Of a DNA stretch of 64,000 nt, positions 21,344-32,037 are shown in pieces. The DNA is from Symbiodinium natans (lineage: Eukaryota > Sar > Dinophyceae > Suessiales > Symbiodiniaceae). The position numbers were made by a program, and so were the translations under genes. The stretch spans positions 327,501 to 391,500 of the forward strand of contig CAJNDS010002024.1 in NCBI GenBank assembly GCA_905221605.1, in the 5' to 3' direction. Under the pieces are notes generated by a model that did no database searches, was not told the DNA's origin, and saw only the letters and a list, made by a program, of their open reading frames with translations. Position 1 is the stretch's first letter. Every line of letters begins with the position of its first letter.

Positions 21344-21637
21344 TTGCTCGTGCGCTGTGGCCCCATCTTATTGGCAAACCCAAGCTGTCAGGTATCTCGA
21401 CGACTGAATCAAAGCACAAGCTGCGGAAAAGCCTGCGAGGAACGCTTTACAGTCAGTGGCAGTGTCTTCGTCACGGCGGGGGGGGGGGGGCTCGAGAAGC
21501 AAATGATGCAAACAGCAAAGGACGGAGGAATCACCACCGCCTCTGCATTCTTCAACGGAGCGTGCGAATGCATTCGAGGAAAGAAAAAATGCCCTTGGCA
21601 GTTGCACCCTCCCAACTTCGTCCTAAACTTGACCTAA
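21344..21637 (+). CDS. Possible ORF of 97 codons
   Basis: The plus frame ends TAA-side with KKCPWQLHPPNFVLNLT and contains KDGGITTASAFFNGACECIR. A G12 run at about 21479-21490 splits it, and another frame (111 codons) is open across the same run. Length changes of the G run would shift the frame, so this may be a decayed gene. Unknown function. Confidence 0.28.
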   Translation: MLVRCGPILLANPSCQVSRRLNQSTSCGKACEERFTVSGSVFVTAGGGGLEKQMMQTAKDGGITTASAFFNGACECIRGKKKCPWQLHPPNFVLNLT

Positions 21638-21991
21638 ACGTGACACCCAAAACACTCAGAAACCCTTAGCCAAAACCCTGACTCCCTGCACCTCGTCGGC
21701 AGTGTAGAGCTCGTAGAAGCTTGTCCTCCGTCTGACCTGTTTTTGCAGCTCAGGCGGGGACGGTAACCTGCATCGCCTCGCAATCTTGCGGGTTTGGGCT
21801 GTGACCCTAAATCCTAAACCCTAAACCTTGAAATTCGAGGATTGAAATAAACTCCTTCTGCGTGCCTCGTCTGCGGCAGACTTCACCGGGTTAGCCGCGG
21901 CGGTGGCATTCTGCTGACTCGCTTCCTGTCGACGGCAACTTTCCTAACAGCCTTCTTGCGCCTGGGCTTAGGGTGTAGGGTTTAGGGTTAC

Positions 21992-22101
21992 CCCAAGGGT
22001 CCATGTACCTAGATAGGGAATACTTGGGCCTTAAATGTCCCTACATAGGAGGGACTTTAAGGACCAAGTACTACCTATTTAGGTACATGGACCCTTAGGG
22101 T
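21992..22101. mobile_element. Family C element, complete palindromic copy
   Basis: Left CCAAGGGTCCATGTACCTAG, right CTATTTAGGTACATGGACCC. The core GGGCCTTAAATGTCCC/AAGGACCAAG is itself inverted. No heptamers inside. Confidence 0.85.
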
Positions 22102-22129
22102 AAACCGTTGACTTAGCTGTCAGCAGCTC

Positions 22130-22205
22130 TTTCTCTCTTTCTCTCTTCTTCTCACTTGTTCTCTCTTTCTCTCTCTTTTTCTCTCTTCTCCCTCTACTTG
22201 CGCAG
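22130..22205 (+). repeat. CT-rich tract ending in GCAG
   Basis: About 70 bp of TCTCTTTC-type sequence followed by GCGCAG, resembling a long polypyrimidine tract before a splice acceptor. No exon was confirmed after it. Confidence 0.6.
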
Positions 22206-22489
22206 AACAACCGACAGCACAAGGCGACTGAAGCATTTCAGAATCTCACAGCTGGGGGGTCCCACATTGACAGCCGATTCGTTGAGTCTTGGGACCACCC
22301 TCACACCTCAGACTTAAGAAGCCTACCTTGAACAGTCACCTCTAGGCCCCAGACTCTGAACTCCACCCGGCGAGACCGACGTAACCTGGGAACACCTTAT
22401 GTATACCGCTGGTGTAGATTTCTTCTTAGACCCTAAACCAGAGTCCAGAGCCCTAAGCCCCTTGCGTCTTGCACGGATCCTAAACCTCT

Positions 22490-22638
22490 ACTTGGAGGTT
22501 CATGGTACTCATTAGCCAGTCATAACTGTCCTTATAACCCACTGATAAGCCCCTTAAGTGCCCAAATGTGAGTTATAAGTACAGTTATAAGTTTAGATAT
22601 TATTGGTTAATAAGTACCATGAACCTACAAGTAACACC
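22490..22638. mobile_element. Family B element (long palindrome related to A)
   Basis: CTACTTGGAGGTTCATGGTA on the left and TACCATGAACCTACAAGTA on the right. The interior CATAACTGTCCTTATAACCC has an inverted partner GAGTTATAAGTACAGTTATA. The second copy is at 52371. Confidence 0.85.
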
Positions 22639-22697
22639 CCTTTTTGAACCTGTGCTGAGGCCGAGGGCCGAGGCGGGGGACGGGAGCCCCAACCCCT

Positions 22698-22804
22698 CAA
22701 ATCCTAAACCCTCCACAGGAACGCAACGAGCCTCGAACTCGGACAAGAGCTCAGCTCTAAGAGCTTGCATTCCTGAAGCACAAGCCCTGAAGCGTTCACT
22801 CGCA
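22698..22804 (+). CDS. Possible exon ending at a family C element
   Basis: After a CCACAG acceptor the plus frame reads RASNSDKSSALRACIPEAQA and then LKRSLA, with GG|GTCCATG at the element's left end. This is the position where family C donors occur in other models. Unknown product. Confidence 0.3.
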
Positions 22805-22882
22805 GGGTCCATGTACCCATGTAGTACATGTTTGGGCCCGAAAGCTACTTCATATATACCACATGGGTACATGGACCTTTAG
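22803..22882. mobile_element. Family C element, short copy
   Basis: CAGGGTCCATGTACCCATG and CATGGGTACATGGACCTTTAG are perfect inverted repeats over about 17 bp. Confidence 0.85.
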
Positions 22883-22898
22883 CCGTTGAACCTTGAAC

Positions 22899-22930
22899 GG
22901 GGGGGTGGGGGGTGGGGGGGGGTGTGGGGT

Positions 22931-23006
<76 letters not shown>

Positions 23007-23035
23007 CGGGGGGGGGGGGGGGGGGGGTGGGGGGG

Positions 23036-23079
<44 letters not shown>

Positions 23080-23152
23080 CGGGGGGGGGGGTGGGGGGGG
23101 GGGGGGGGGGGGAGGGGGGGGGGTGGGGGGGGGGGGGGGGGGGGAGTGGGGT

Positions 23153-23185
<33 letters not shown>

Positions 23186-23222
23186 AGTGGGGGGGGGGGG
23201 GGGGGGTGGGGGGGTGGGGGGG
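22899..23222 (+). repeat. 324-bp near-pure G tract
   Basis: Only about twenty non-G bases (T, C, A) interrupt it. ORFs on both strands through it (poly-Gly, poly-Pro) are artefacts. It is strongly G-quadruplex-prone, and its exact length may be unreliable in any assembly. Confidence 0.95.
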
Positions 23223-23614
23223 TAACTCAAAAACTGTTTCTTCCGATGTGGTACCCAAAATAAAAAAAAACACTCCCAAGTCTCCCTGATTGGGGGCATG
23301 AGAGACCACCCCCCCTTTGCAATCATGAACATGTAGAACAACATATCAGTATAAAGACAACTATAAACATGCGAATAGAACTCTGAACATGTAAAGATAT
23401 ATAAATATATACATATATGTATATATATATATATATATATAGAAAAATACACATGACGATATTTAAGTACGCATGTATATATATGGCTGTTTCCGAAATT
23501 GGGGGTACTTCTTGGGGGCCTTATTACAAGGGTGCTATTTGGGGTCTATTTGGGGGCCCCCCTATTTGAGTAACCCTAAACCCTAAACCCTAAACCCTAA
23601 ACCGCAAACACCCA

Positions 23615-25816
23615 TGTAGCAATACTTGCCCTGATGCAACAAGGACGAGCTGCTGTCCATGCAGATGCTGGCACAGCAGGAGACCGTCGACTCGACAACC
23701 TTCATCCTTGCCACCATCTGCTCAGGGTTTAGGGTTTAGGGTTTAGGGTTTAGGGTTTAGTTTAAGGTTTAGTGTAAACCTAAACCCTCAAGCCTCTTCA
23801 AGGTTTAGAACCCATGCCTCGGCTACCCAGGGATTTGAGGATTTCAGGATGGCTTGCCATGGGCGTCCGTTCCGAAGGTGCTTTTCTCCTATCCTCTAAC
23901 CAAGGACCCCATGATTCAGAACACCCTTTGAAGAGAAGGTCTGGGACCACATTAAATGCCTGACTCTGAAACCCTAAACCGTCGAAGCTGAGAATGAATC
24001 CTTAAACCCTAAACCCTAAACCCTAAACCCTAAACCCTACAGTCGCACGGCGCCCACTTCATGGACCCTGGCTTCGTCAGGCCGTCGGAGCTTCGTGACC
24101 TACCAGCTCTCATAAAGTCTGAGCGTGCGAGCTTGGGATGCTCCCCCTTATAGTAGGGTTTAGGGTTTAGGGGTTTAGGGTTTAGGGTTTAGGGTTTAGG
24201 GTTTAGGGTTTAGGGTTTAGGGTTTAGGGTTTAGGGTTTAGGGTTTAGGGGATAACAGTCCTTAGTAGGAATGATAGTACCCCCTATTATGAGCCCTATA
24301 AAGGGCTGCTTGCATAAGCGGGAGCATCCCAAGCGTGAGCTCTCAAACAAAACTACTGCTTGCTTAAGAAACCAAAAAAATCTACAATAATAATCCCTGT
24401 ATTGCCCTTATAGGGAAGACCTTTTTTTTTTTGGGGGGGGGGGGGTTCTTATGCAAATAGGGGAAAAATGCCACCGAGAGGCATTTCAGCCCGCATCTCT
24501 TGCCTGGGCATGGAACTGTTTGCCAGTGTTTCGGGTTAAGTGTTTAGGGTGCCAGTGGTGGGCGGAATGCAGGAAGTGAGCGAATTCCCATGCGCTGGAA
24601 AAACTAAAGCAGAAGAGCTACTTGCTTAAGAACCGCCCATAAACGTAGACAATAATAATCCCCAAAAAAATCGCCTTACAAGGAAGACTATCTTTTCATT
24701 TTTGGGAAGGCTTCTCGAACAAGCAGTAGAAAACAGCTGGTGAGCTCCTTTGACCCCCAAGCCCTCGAAACCCAAACCCTCAACTATGTTGAGCCCTAAA
24801 TGCTGAACCCCAAGCCCCCCCCCCAAAAAAAAAAAAAAAACTAAACCTAAACCCTGAGCCCGAACCCCAAACCCTTCTTGCACCCTAAACCCTAAACCCT
24901 AAACCCTGAAAGCTAAACCCTAAACCCAAAACCCTAAATCCTAAACCCAGGCCCTAAACCCTAAACCCCAGGCCCTCGACGAGGCAGCTGTGGTGCCGGA
25001 TCTCTTCTGCCAGGAACCGGAAAGCCGCCTCCATCGTTCCCTGAGTGATAGGGCTTTTAGGGGTTTAGGGGTTTAGGGGCGTTTGGAGTTTTAGGGGGTT
25101 TCGGGGGATTTAGGGTTTTAGGGGGTTTAGGGGGCCTAGGGCCTATCACACGCGCACTCATTACTATGAGGAACTTGCGTGTTCATCGACCCAACATCAG
25201 TCCAGACGTTTTACGGGTTCGGGCTTCAGGCTTCACAGGGCTGATAGGGTGTACAGGGTTTAGGGTTTAGGGCTATTAGGTGGATGTATAGGGTTTAGGG
25301 TTCGCTTGTCATCGGGGCTAGGCAGGCTATGCCCGCAAACTACACCTTGAACCAAATGAACCCTACAATTGGGGGTTTAGGGTTTAGGGTTTAGGGTTTA
25401 GGGTTTAGGGTTTAGGGTCCTAACACTACCAAGATCCCGGATTCCCTATTCAGGTATAAGAATCACAAGCCTACTTCGGGTTCGTTTGCTATATTCCCGA
25501 AGGAGGTATAAGAATCGCAAACCCATTTCAGGTTCATCTGGTCCCCCCTGATACTAACAGTCCTTAGTAAGCATTAGGGTACCCCCCAATTATAATCCCT
25601 AAATTAAGGACTGCTAGTATACGGGGGGACATCCCGATATTTAAGGTTCATCTGGTCCCGCCAGGTTCACACCCTAAAACCTAAACCCTAAACCCTAAAC
25701 CCTAAACCCTAAACCCTAAGCCCTAAACCCAATGCAGTACCCAGGAACGGCGTTCACCGCGGTCGGCTTCTTGGGTGCAGTTGCCATGGCGGTCCTTGGA
25801 CTGGGGAAGCTGTAAA
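23615..25816 (+). CDS. Dispersed plus-strand exons, possible DUF599-like membrane protein
   Basis: Exon-like pieces are 23638-23727 (ELLSMQMLAQQETVDSTTFI, then LATICS, donor GG|GTTTAGG), about 23858-23940 (DGLPWASVPKVLFSYPLT or an alternative frame), 24048-24136 (FMDPGFVRPSELRDLPALIK, running into a family F element) and 25736-25816 (TAFTAVGFLGAVAMAVLGLG, then TAA). The first piece loosely recalls the glutamine-rich segment before a transmembrane helix in DUF599 proteins, but this is recalled, not searched. Phases between the pieces were not reconciled. Confidence 0.3.
24136..24333. mobile_element. Family F element with a telomere-type array inserted
   Basis: The outer ends TTGGGATGCTCCCCCTTATA and TAAGCGGGAGCATCCCAA are inverted repeats. 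Between CTTATAGTA and TAACAGTCCTTAG lie about 97 bp of TTTAGGG. Other copies read straight through CTTATACTAACAGTCC, so the array was gained inside the element. Confidence 0.85.
24352..24463. mobile_element. Family H element with T11-G13 expansion
   Basis: CTTGCTTAAGAAACCA on the left and GGTTCTTATGCAAATAG on the right. 24422-24445 is T11 followed by G13. Confidence 0.75.
24613..24730. mobile_element. Family H element
   Basis: Left CTACTTGCTTAAGAACCG; right GGCTTCTCGAACAAGCAGTAG. The core AATAATCCCC...AAGGAAGA is shared with 24352. Confidence 0.7.
24885..24985 (-). repeat. CCCTAAA array
   Basis: About twelve units with several variants. The island after it (24975-25050) is open on both strands (minus: TMEAAFRFLAEEIRHHSC). 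Confidence 0.85.
25373..25420 (+). repeat. TTTAGGG array
   Basis: About seven units. Confidence 0.9.
25545..25636. mobile_element. Family F element, intact copy
   Basis: CCCCCTGATACTAACAGTCC and GGACTGCTAGTATACGGGGG are inverted, with TTAGGGTACCCCCCAATTAT inside. Confidence 0.85.
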
Positions 25817-25916
25817 CCCTAAACCATGTCAGGGTTAAAAGCCTAGGGGTTAGGGTTTTTGGGTCTTGGGTTTAGGGGTTGGGGTTTGGGGTTTAGGGTG
25901 AACATCACTATAACTA

Positions 25917-26005
25917 CTATTGCTTAAGAACCCCCCCCCCCCCCAAAAAAAAAAAAAAAAAAAACAAACGAAAGAACAAAGCACAATGCTCTTCCTTAAG
26001 GGCAA
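25917..26005. mobile_element. Family H element, partial, with C/A homopolymers
   Basis: CTATTGCTTAAGAACC is followed by about 14 C and about 20 A, the reverse-strand form of the T/G junction seen in other copies. The right end is unclear. Confidence 0.55.
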
Positions 26006-26141
26006 TATGGGAATGAGTATCCTTTGTGTTTGGGGGGGGCAGATACATGTACCGAACAAGTATGTATCTGAGCCGTCAAGCATATAGGAACCCCTCTAAG
26101 GCCCGAGCATATACTTCACAGGTGCAAAGACCCTTTGGGTT

Positions 26142-26461
26142 CTACGGCATGGACGAGTGCGCACCTGGTGCAAAGGCAATATCATGTTTGCACTTTACGG
26201 CTGGACCAAAACAGCCTTGCATCTGGGAGCATGCCCGGTTGTAACTCATAGTCAGGCCCCTCAAGCGGTGCAAACCCTAAACCGTTAAACCCTAAACCCT
26301 AAACCCTAAACTTCCACAACGTGTTGGGGCTTGGGGTCCTTGTTGCATTTGCCCTCGCAGCCTTTGTGGAAATAACCTTTGGGTGCCGAGGAGCCGCCGG
26401 CAGGAAGCAGCGTGCGGCTGTGGGCTGATGTCCGCGCTTGAGAAGTCGACGGGTCCAAAAT
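26142..26461 (-). CDS. Two-exon Cys-rich 3' gene end; family A acceptor, heptamer donor
   Basis: Exon 26461-26312 (50 codons) starts at the very end of a family A element (ACCTCCAAGTAG|A) and contains GSSAPKGYFHKGCEGKCNKD. It ends GAA|GTTTAGGG in the array. After an 89-bp intron, exon 26222-26142 reads GCFGPAVKCKHDIAFAPGAH and stops at TAG. The join is phase 0. The cysteine spacing (C-x3-C ... C-x6-C) continues across the join, supporting one domain. The family is not recognised; it could be a small zinc-binding or disulfide-stabilised domain. Upstream exons lie beyond the element. Confidence 0.5.
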
Positions 26462-26578
26462 CTACTTGGAGGTTCATGGGTAGTTGTAAGTAGGGTTATA
26501 AGTACCCTAAGTAAGGTCATAATTATACTTGCCCTACTTATTACCCTACTTACAGCTACCCATGAAGCTGTAAGTAGG
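26462..26578. mobile_element. Family A element
   Basis: CTACTTGGAGGTTCATGGGT and CTACCCATGAAGCTGTAAGT ends. The interior matches 16605 closely. Confidence 0.85.
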
Positions 26579-26832
26579 AACTAGGGTTGAGGGTTTGGGG
26601 TTAAGGGTTTCAGCCGCGGGCGGAAGGGGATGCTGGCATCTGGAAGCAGCAAAGGGGCCAGAATCCCCTGAATTCCCTCCTGATCAAGTCATTCAATCAT
26701 GGTGTTCCCTTAGGTAGGGTGCATTTTTTTTGGGTAGGGGAACCCTATTTTGGTAAAATTGTGCCGCCCATTCACAATTCGAGAGAAGAAGGAGCTGGCA
26801 AGCGCGACGGTGTCAGGGGACGCGTCCTGGTT

Positions 26833-26851
26833 ATATATATATATATATATA

Positions 26852-26883
<32 letters not shown>

Positions 26884-29088
26884 GCTACCCCCCCCCCAGC
26901 GACCTACCCTTTTTAAGGCCTTCTTAGGCCTTTTTAGGCCTTGTTAACAAAAAATAACAAAAAAGGCCCAAAAGTCGCGTAGTTAATCACCGGGTAATGA
27001 AGGACAGTTACTGGGACACCGACCTCACAGACCCCGATAAGCCAGCATTGGAAGAATCTACATTTTGAATATGAAGCGGACAATGCTGTCTTTAGATGTT
27101 TAGATCAGTGTTTTTCTATGCAAATTGTGCCTTTCAAGGGCAATTAATGTTTTGTTGAGCAACTAATTTATTTATACAATTGTGTTTGTACGAGGCAAAG
27201 TATTAATCAAATAGTGAAACATTTTTCTTGGTTCTATGCGAATTTAGCTACTAGAGTAATTATTCAGCAAAGAGCCCAATTTGACTCAAGTGAATACTAT
27301 TTAAAGGAGCATACTCAACCAAGATACGAAATAAACACCATTCTCAACCAAAAAATGGCAAAGTGTGCGTTTAAAGTGCAAATACTGTATTTATACAATT
27401 GTGTCTGTACTAGGCAAAGTATGCTCTCTGAAAAGTCCACTGAAATACCTTACGTTTACATTGTCATGAATCGTTTTCATTTTTGAAATAATCATTTCAT
27501 GTGAATTTAGCTACTAGAGTAATTATTAAGCAAATAGCCCAATTTGACTCAAGTGTATACCATTTAAAGGACCATACTCAACCAAAATACGAAAGAAACA
27601 CCATATTCAACCAAAATATGGCAAAGTGTGGTTTAAAGGGCAAATAGTGCTTTGTTGAGCAACTAATGCATTGAAACAGTTGTGTTTATACCAGGCAAAG
27701 TAAAATTGAAGTACTATCTGCAAAGTCAAATGAAACACCTTATGTTTACATATTCATGAAACAATTTTTTGAAGTATTCATTCTATGCGAATTTAACTAG
27801 AGGAATTCTTAAGCAAATAGCCCAATTTGACTCAAGTGAATACTATTTAAAGGACCATACTCAACCAAATACGAAATAAACACTTGCGGAAATGGAAACG
27901 GTTCTACCTACATAACAATGAGACAAAGATTGCTGAAGTATTCACTAAAGACCACTTATATACTATGTCTGAAAAGCACAATTTGCATGAGCAAGCTTAA
28001 AAATGCACAATAATGGAAATAGAAGCGGTTCTACTTACATAACGATGAAACAAAGATGTCTGAAGTATTCAATAAAGACCACATATATACTATGCTTGAA
28101 AAACGCAACTTGCACAATCAGGCTTAAAAATGCACAAGAATCCTAGAAAAGTACTTAGTGAAGGCCATACACAAGCAAATTCACAAATACATAAAAACAT
28201 CCAAAAGCGCAAGCTTTTCAGGAGAATCTCTGGTAAAGTTTGGATTATAGGGTTTTTATTCCTGGACGAGTAGGTCACTTTTTAAGCAAACAATTCTAAG
28301 CAATAAATGCTTTTTCTCAAGACAAGTATTGCAAATGCTGCTTCTAGATAATTAATCGCATTTACCAGGCAAATATTATCCATGCGAATTGAGCTACCAG
28401 AGCACCAAGTAATGGCTGAATAAGGTCTACTACACTTGAGTACAACCAAAAGATGCACTAAACACTAGCGGCTCTACTTACATAATAACGAAACAAATAG
28501 TTCTGAAGCACTAGAAAGACCACTTGTATACTATTTCTGAAAAGCACAATTAGCATAAGCACACTTAAAAATGCGTAGTTGTTGCCTCGTGACCGTGAAG
28601 GCGAACCAAAAAGCCAAAATACCAAACCAAAACCAAAAATACCAAAACCAAAAAAAAAACCAAAAAAAAACCAAAACCAAAAAACCAAAAAAACCAAAAA
28701 AACCAACGGGACCTCTTGGAGAAGCCTCATAGGGATTTCCTGAGAGTCCCGGAAAATTGTTTTTTTTGGTATTTTTGTTTTTTTTGGTTTTGGTTTTTTT
28801 GGTTTTTTTGGTTTTGGTTTTTTTGGTTTTTTTGGTTTTGGTTTTTTGTTTTTTGTGGTTTTGGTATTTTTGGTTTTTCTACTGTCCCGTGCATGCGATT
28901 TAGTTGTATTTTAGTCTACGCCCTAGGAAATACGCTATATTGCACACCGAGTTTGCTTGCAGTGCAGCTGGGTGACTTGAGACAAGGCGAAAAAGGGTAG
29001 GTCACTGGGGGGGGGGGGGTACCATATATATACATATATATATATATAATATGTAGAATATAATAATAATATATATATATATATATCC
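26833..29088. mobile_element. AT-rich 2.25-kb element with inverted ends
   Basis: Left: (TA)n, then CTACCCCCCCCC, AGCGACCTACCCTTTTT. Right, in reverse complement: (TA)n, GTACCCCCCCCC, AGTGACCTACCCTTTTT. The interior is clearly AT-richer than the rest of the window. It contains three copies of a unit of about 265-285 bp (CAAATAGCCCAATTTGACTC near 27270, 27535 and 27815) and three copies of a unit of about 125 bp (GGTTCTACnTACATAA near 27900, 28030 and 28470). Only short ORFs are present (up to 94 codons). It looks like a non-autonomous or decayed transposon, or an AT-rich repeat island. Confidence 0.65.
28600..28880. repeat. CCAAAA / GGTTTT inverted repeat (long hairpin)
   Basis: 28600-28712 is made of CCAAAACC and CCAAAAAAACC words. 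28757-28880 is their reverse complement. Outer ACGGGAC and GTCCCGT words also match. The ORF through it is low complexity. Confidence 0.8.
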
Positions 29089-29252
29089 CTAAAACCCTAA
29101 ACCCTATTACCACAAAACCCTAAACCCCTTTTTGCCGCTGCCCAAATCCACAAAGGGATCTGACTTCCGGGTTCATTGCCAAGGAGTCCGTGGAATCCCT
29201 GGATGTTTCAGATGCCCTCTCCGAGTTTTCGAAGCCTCAGTCACCCTACAGC

Positions 29253-29310
29253 CTAAACCCTAAACCCTAAACCCTAAACCCTAAACCCTAAACCCTAAGC
29301 CACAGGGACT
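29253..29310 (-). repeat. CCCTAAA array
   Basis: About eight units. The island before it (29155-29250) is open in the plus direction (GFIAKESVESLDVSDALSEF) without a clear donor. Confidence 0.85.
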
Positions 29311-29954
29311 GCACAGGGAATCCGCGTTCGCAGCTGACTCTGAGAGGTCTGCTGTCCCAGCGAGCCGAGCCAGAGCACTAAGCCAGATTAAACCCAAAGC
29401 CTTCAACCAATGCCCCTCCTAGCAGCAACTCGTGGGCTACTTCTTGAGGGGTTTAGGATTTAGGGTTTAGGGGTTGGGGGTTTCGGTTCGGGAAGAATAG
29501 GTGAGTTTGCGGATGGGATTAGTGAAAGGCTTTGGGGGGGGGGGGGGGGGGCGACGAGTAAGCATGTCGGGGCCAAGCACAGGGTTGCGACTCGCAGTGG
29601 CGCGGGCGCAAGCAGGCAAGGGATACGGCTCGAAGGCTCAGCAGCGATGCCGAAAGGGCCCCCTAAACCTAAACCCTAGATCCTAAACCCTAAACAGGGC
29701 CCAGAGAGTCCTCACCCCCTTAACCTACACCCCGATAACACCCAAACCCTATAAGCCCTTCCCCCAGCTGCATGCCAGAACCTGTCAGGATTCAGGGTTT
29801 AGGATTATCAAAACTAAAAGGCCCGAAGCATTTAGCTTGGCTATCCGGCTCTGGGGAGTGATTCATTCCCAGCAGTGATTCCACCGGGGTCCTACTCATA
29901 CTCGGCAGAGCGCATTTCCAAGCTTGTGAAGTGGTACGTGCTCAGTTCGTGGCG

Positions 29955-30056
29955 TTACTGCCCTAAACCCTAAACCCTATAAACCCTATAAACCCTAGAA
30001 ACCCTAGAAACCCTAGAAACCCTATAAACCCTAAACCCTAAACCCTAAGCCCTAAG
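29955..30056 (-). repeat. Nine-base variant array CCCTATAAA / CCCTAGAAA
   Basis: Alternates with plain CCCTAAA, and shows two successive nonamer types. Confidence 0.85.
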
Positions 30057-30180
30057 TCAAGCCACCTCGGAACTCTACTCAGCCAGTCTGCTGTGTGAGA
30101 CCAAGAAAACGACGGGCTTCATACAACAGACGTGCTCAGGAACCCTGAACGCTCAAGCCTCAACCCTGCCCAAAGGGTTC

Positions 30181-30347
30181 ACAAATAGTTGCTTAAGAAC
30201 CACCCAAGACATGAACATATATTGATTATACGGGCAATATAAGGGTTACTATTTGCTTATTACTGTTTTTTATTTTTTTTGTTAATGCTTTTTTTTTTTT
30301 GCCGGGGGGGGGGGGGGGGGAGGGGGGGTTCTTCAAGCAAATGGTAG
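30181..30347. mobile_element. Family H element, expanded
   Basis: CAAATAGTTGCTTAAGAACC and GGTTCTTCAAGCAAATGG ends. T and G runs between 30286 and 30328. Confidence 0.75.
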
Positions 30348-30709
30348 TGAACGCCCATGGACATGCCACATTTGATCCGCAGTCACCTTTTGACAGCTAG
30401 ACTAGGCGAATGAAATCCCCAAACTGCAGGGACTGTGGGGGAGGGGAGAGAATCAAATCCCTAGATAGGCCCGCTACTCTATCTCATTCAGTGTAGGATC
30501 CCTATAGCTTTGTAGGGTTGAGGCTTTGCAGGTTTGTAGCATTGTAGTGGTCATTTGCCTCGCTGTTCCCATCACTTGAAGCTGTTGAAGTCCTTAGGCA
30601 GGGGCTCGGGCGCCAGAGTCTTCTGGAGGCCAAGTCACAGCCCTTCTTTTTTTGGGGGGGGGGGGGGGGTCTCTCAAGATGGGACTCTGAACCTTAAACC
30701 CGCAGAGAA

Positions 30710-31054
30710 GTGCTGGGGTATGTAAGAGCGCGGGACGGTAACACCGGGGAGACGTACCTAAGTAAGGCCCGAACTATTTTGCTGAGGCTTTTTTGGGCTC
30801 AAAAAGCCCAAGCCCTGAGAAGCCAGTTCGGGCCAGTAGCAGCCACAAAGCCCAACCAGCTCCCCGACCATCCACCCTCAACCTCACATGAAATGATGCC
30901 ACGCGCATTCACGCGCGCACACATCAAGTCTGCCCCGAAACCCGAAACCCCGAGCCCACATGCAGAGCAGGTGTCCACGAAATTCCCAGCGCCCCAAACA
31001 CTGGCTTTAGCAGCCGCCTGTGCTTCCTGGATGTACCTGAGAGGTAGGGTTTAA
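30710..31054 (+). CDS. Possible exon(s), unknown product
   Basis: An open frame of 114 codons ends at CTGAGAG|GTAGGG. The last part, after a GAGCAG acceptor at about 30972, reads TKFPAPQTLALAAACASWMY. A real exon may be only 30973-31045. Unknown family. Confidence 0.27.
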   Translation: MLGYVRARDGNTGETYLSKARTILLRLFWAQKAQALRSQFGPVAATKPNQLPDHPPSTSHEMMPRAFTRAHIKSAPKPETPSPHAEQVSTKFPAPQTLALAAACASWMYLRGRV

Positions 31055-31387
31055 GGTTTAGGGTTTAGGGTTTAGGATAAGGATAAGTATACGGGTTGTG
31101 GCAAAGACTCGTCTGAGAACCTGTTCAGGCAGCATTTAGAATTCGTCAACCACGACATTCTAGCTAGGGTCTATATAGCTGTCGGGTTTCACCTCGGAGT
31201 TCTAGCTCGACGCTGGCGGGCTGACTCTCTTAGGGCGCTTGGAGAAACACAAAGTATATGGTCAGACATGCCCACTGTAGCTGGTCGTTGCTGCACCTCT
31301 TCCAGGGAATCTGGCAAAAACCCTAAACCCAAAACCCAAAACCCGAAACCCCAAACCCTAAACCACTTGCGGCTGCTGCATTCTCAC

Positions 31388-31494
31388 GGCTTCGAGTGTA
31401 CGACGACCGTCTGGCTCAGATTGCATCTCAGAAACTGCCATGCTTCCTTCTCCTCACCAGCACTCTCTTCAACGACTTCTCGACCCCATTCGTC
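31388..31494 (-). CDS. Likely internal exon with consensus splice sites
   Basis: The acceptor is a good pyrimidine tract (CCTTCTGACTCCTGCGCAG|G) and the donor is GTGAGA. The minus frame of 35 codons is acidic: EWGREVVEESAGEEKEAWQF. A continuation after TTTTTGCCAG|A at 31314 would give a short in-phase C-terminus. A plus frame across the same bases is also open (LRVYDDRLAQIASQK), so strand is not certain. Confidence 0.4.
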
Positions 31495-31589
31495 CTGCGC
31501 AGGAGTCAGAAGGCCCAATCGCCTAAACCCTAAACCCTAAACCCCAAACCCTAAACCCTAAACCCATTCAGAGTGCTCAGACTGCTATT

Positions 31590-31797
31590 CCATCCCTCCC
31601 GGCCTCCCTCTCTCGCTCACCCTCTCGCTCCCCCGCTCTTACAACTGTTTTTGTTTCCTCTCTCTCTCTGATCTCTCCCTCAGATTCGTCACGTAGTCTC
31701 TTTCTCTCTTTCTCCTTCTGCTTCTCATTCTCTTGCTCTTTCTCTTTCATTTCTCTTCTTTCCTTCATTAGGGCGGCCTGAATTGACGCGTCCTTCG

Positions 31798-31829
<32 letters not shown>

Positions 31830-31830
31830 G
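31590..31830. repeat. CT-rich simple repeat region
   Basis: CTCTCTCT and CTTTCTCT tracts. The minus ORF rich in Glu/Lys/Arg is a translation of this repeat. Confidence 0.85.
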
Positions 31831-32037
31831 ACGTGGGCTCAATCGAAAACCTCAGAAGTTACGAGCAGGAGAGACGTCTAACCTTTGAGAGAGGACGTGG
31901 ATCGATGGGTTATACTACCACCACTAAAGGGCTTGAGGTTACTCTCTGGAGACTGCTGAGCTTTTGTTCACTACAGAGCGCACATCTATACTTTTGCAGA
32001 AGCACATGTACAGATTCGTTTATATATGTACATATAC

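Noticed and set aside
22845-23452. ORFs of 110-200 codons rich in Pro or Gly
   Set aside because: They are translations of the G tract in several frames and have no unique sequence.
27214-27486. 90-codon ORF in the AT-rich element
   Set aside because: It spans the internal repeat and is not preserved in the other copies of that repeat.
31577-31768. Lys/Glu/Arg-rich minus ORF
   Set aside because: It is a translation of the CT-rich simple repeat.
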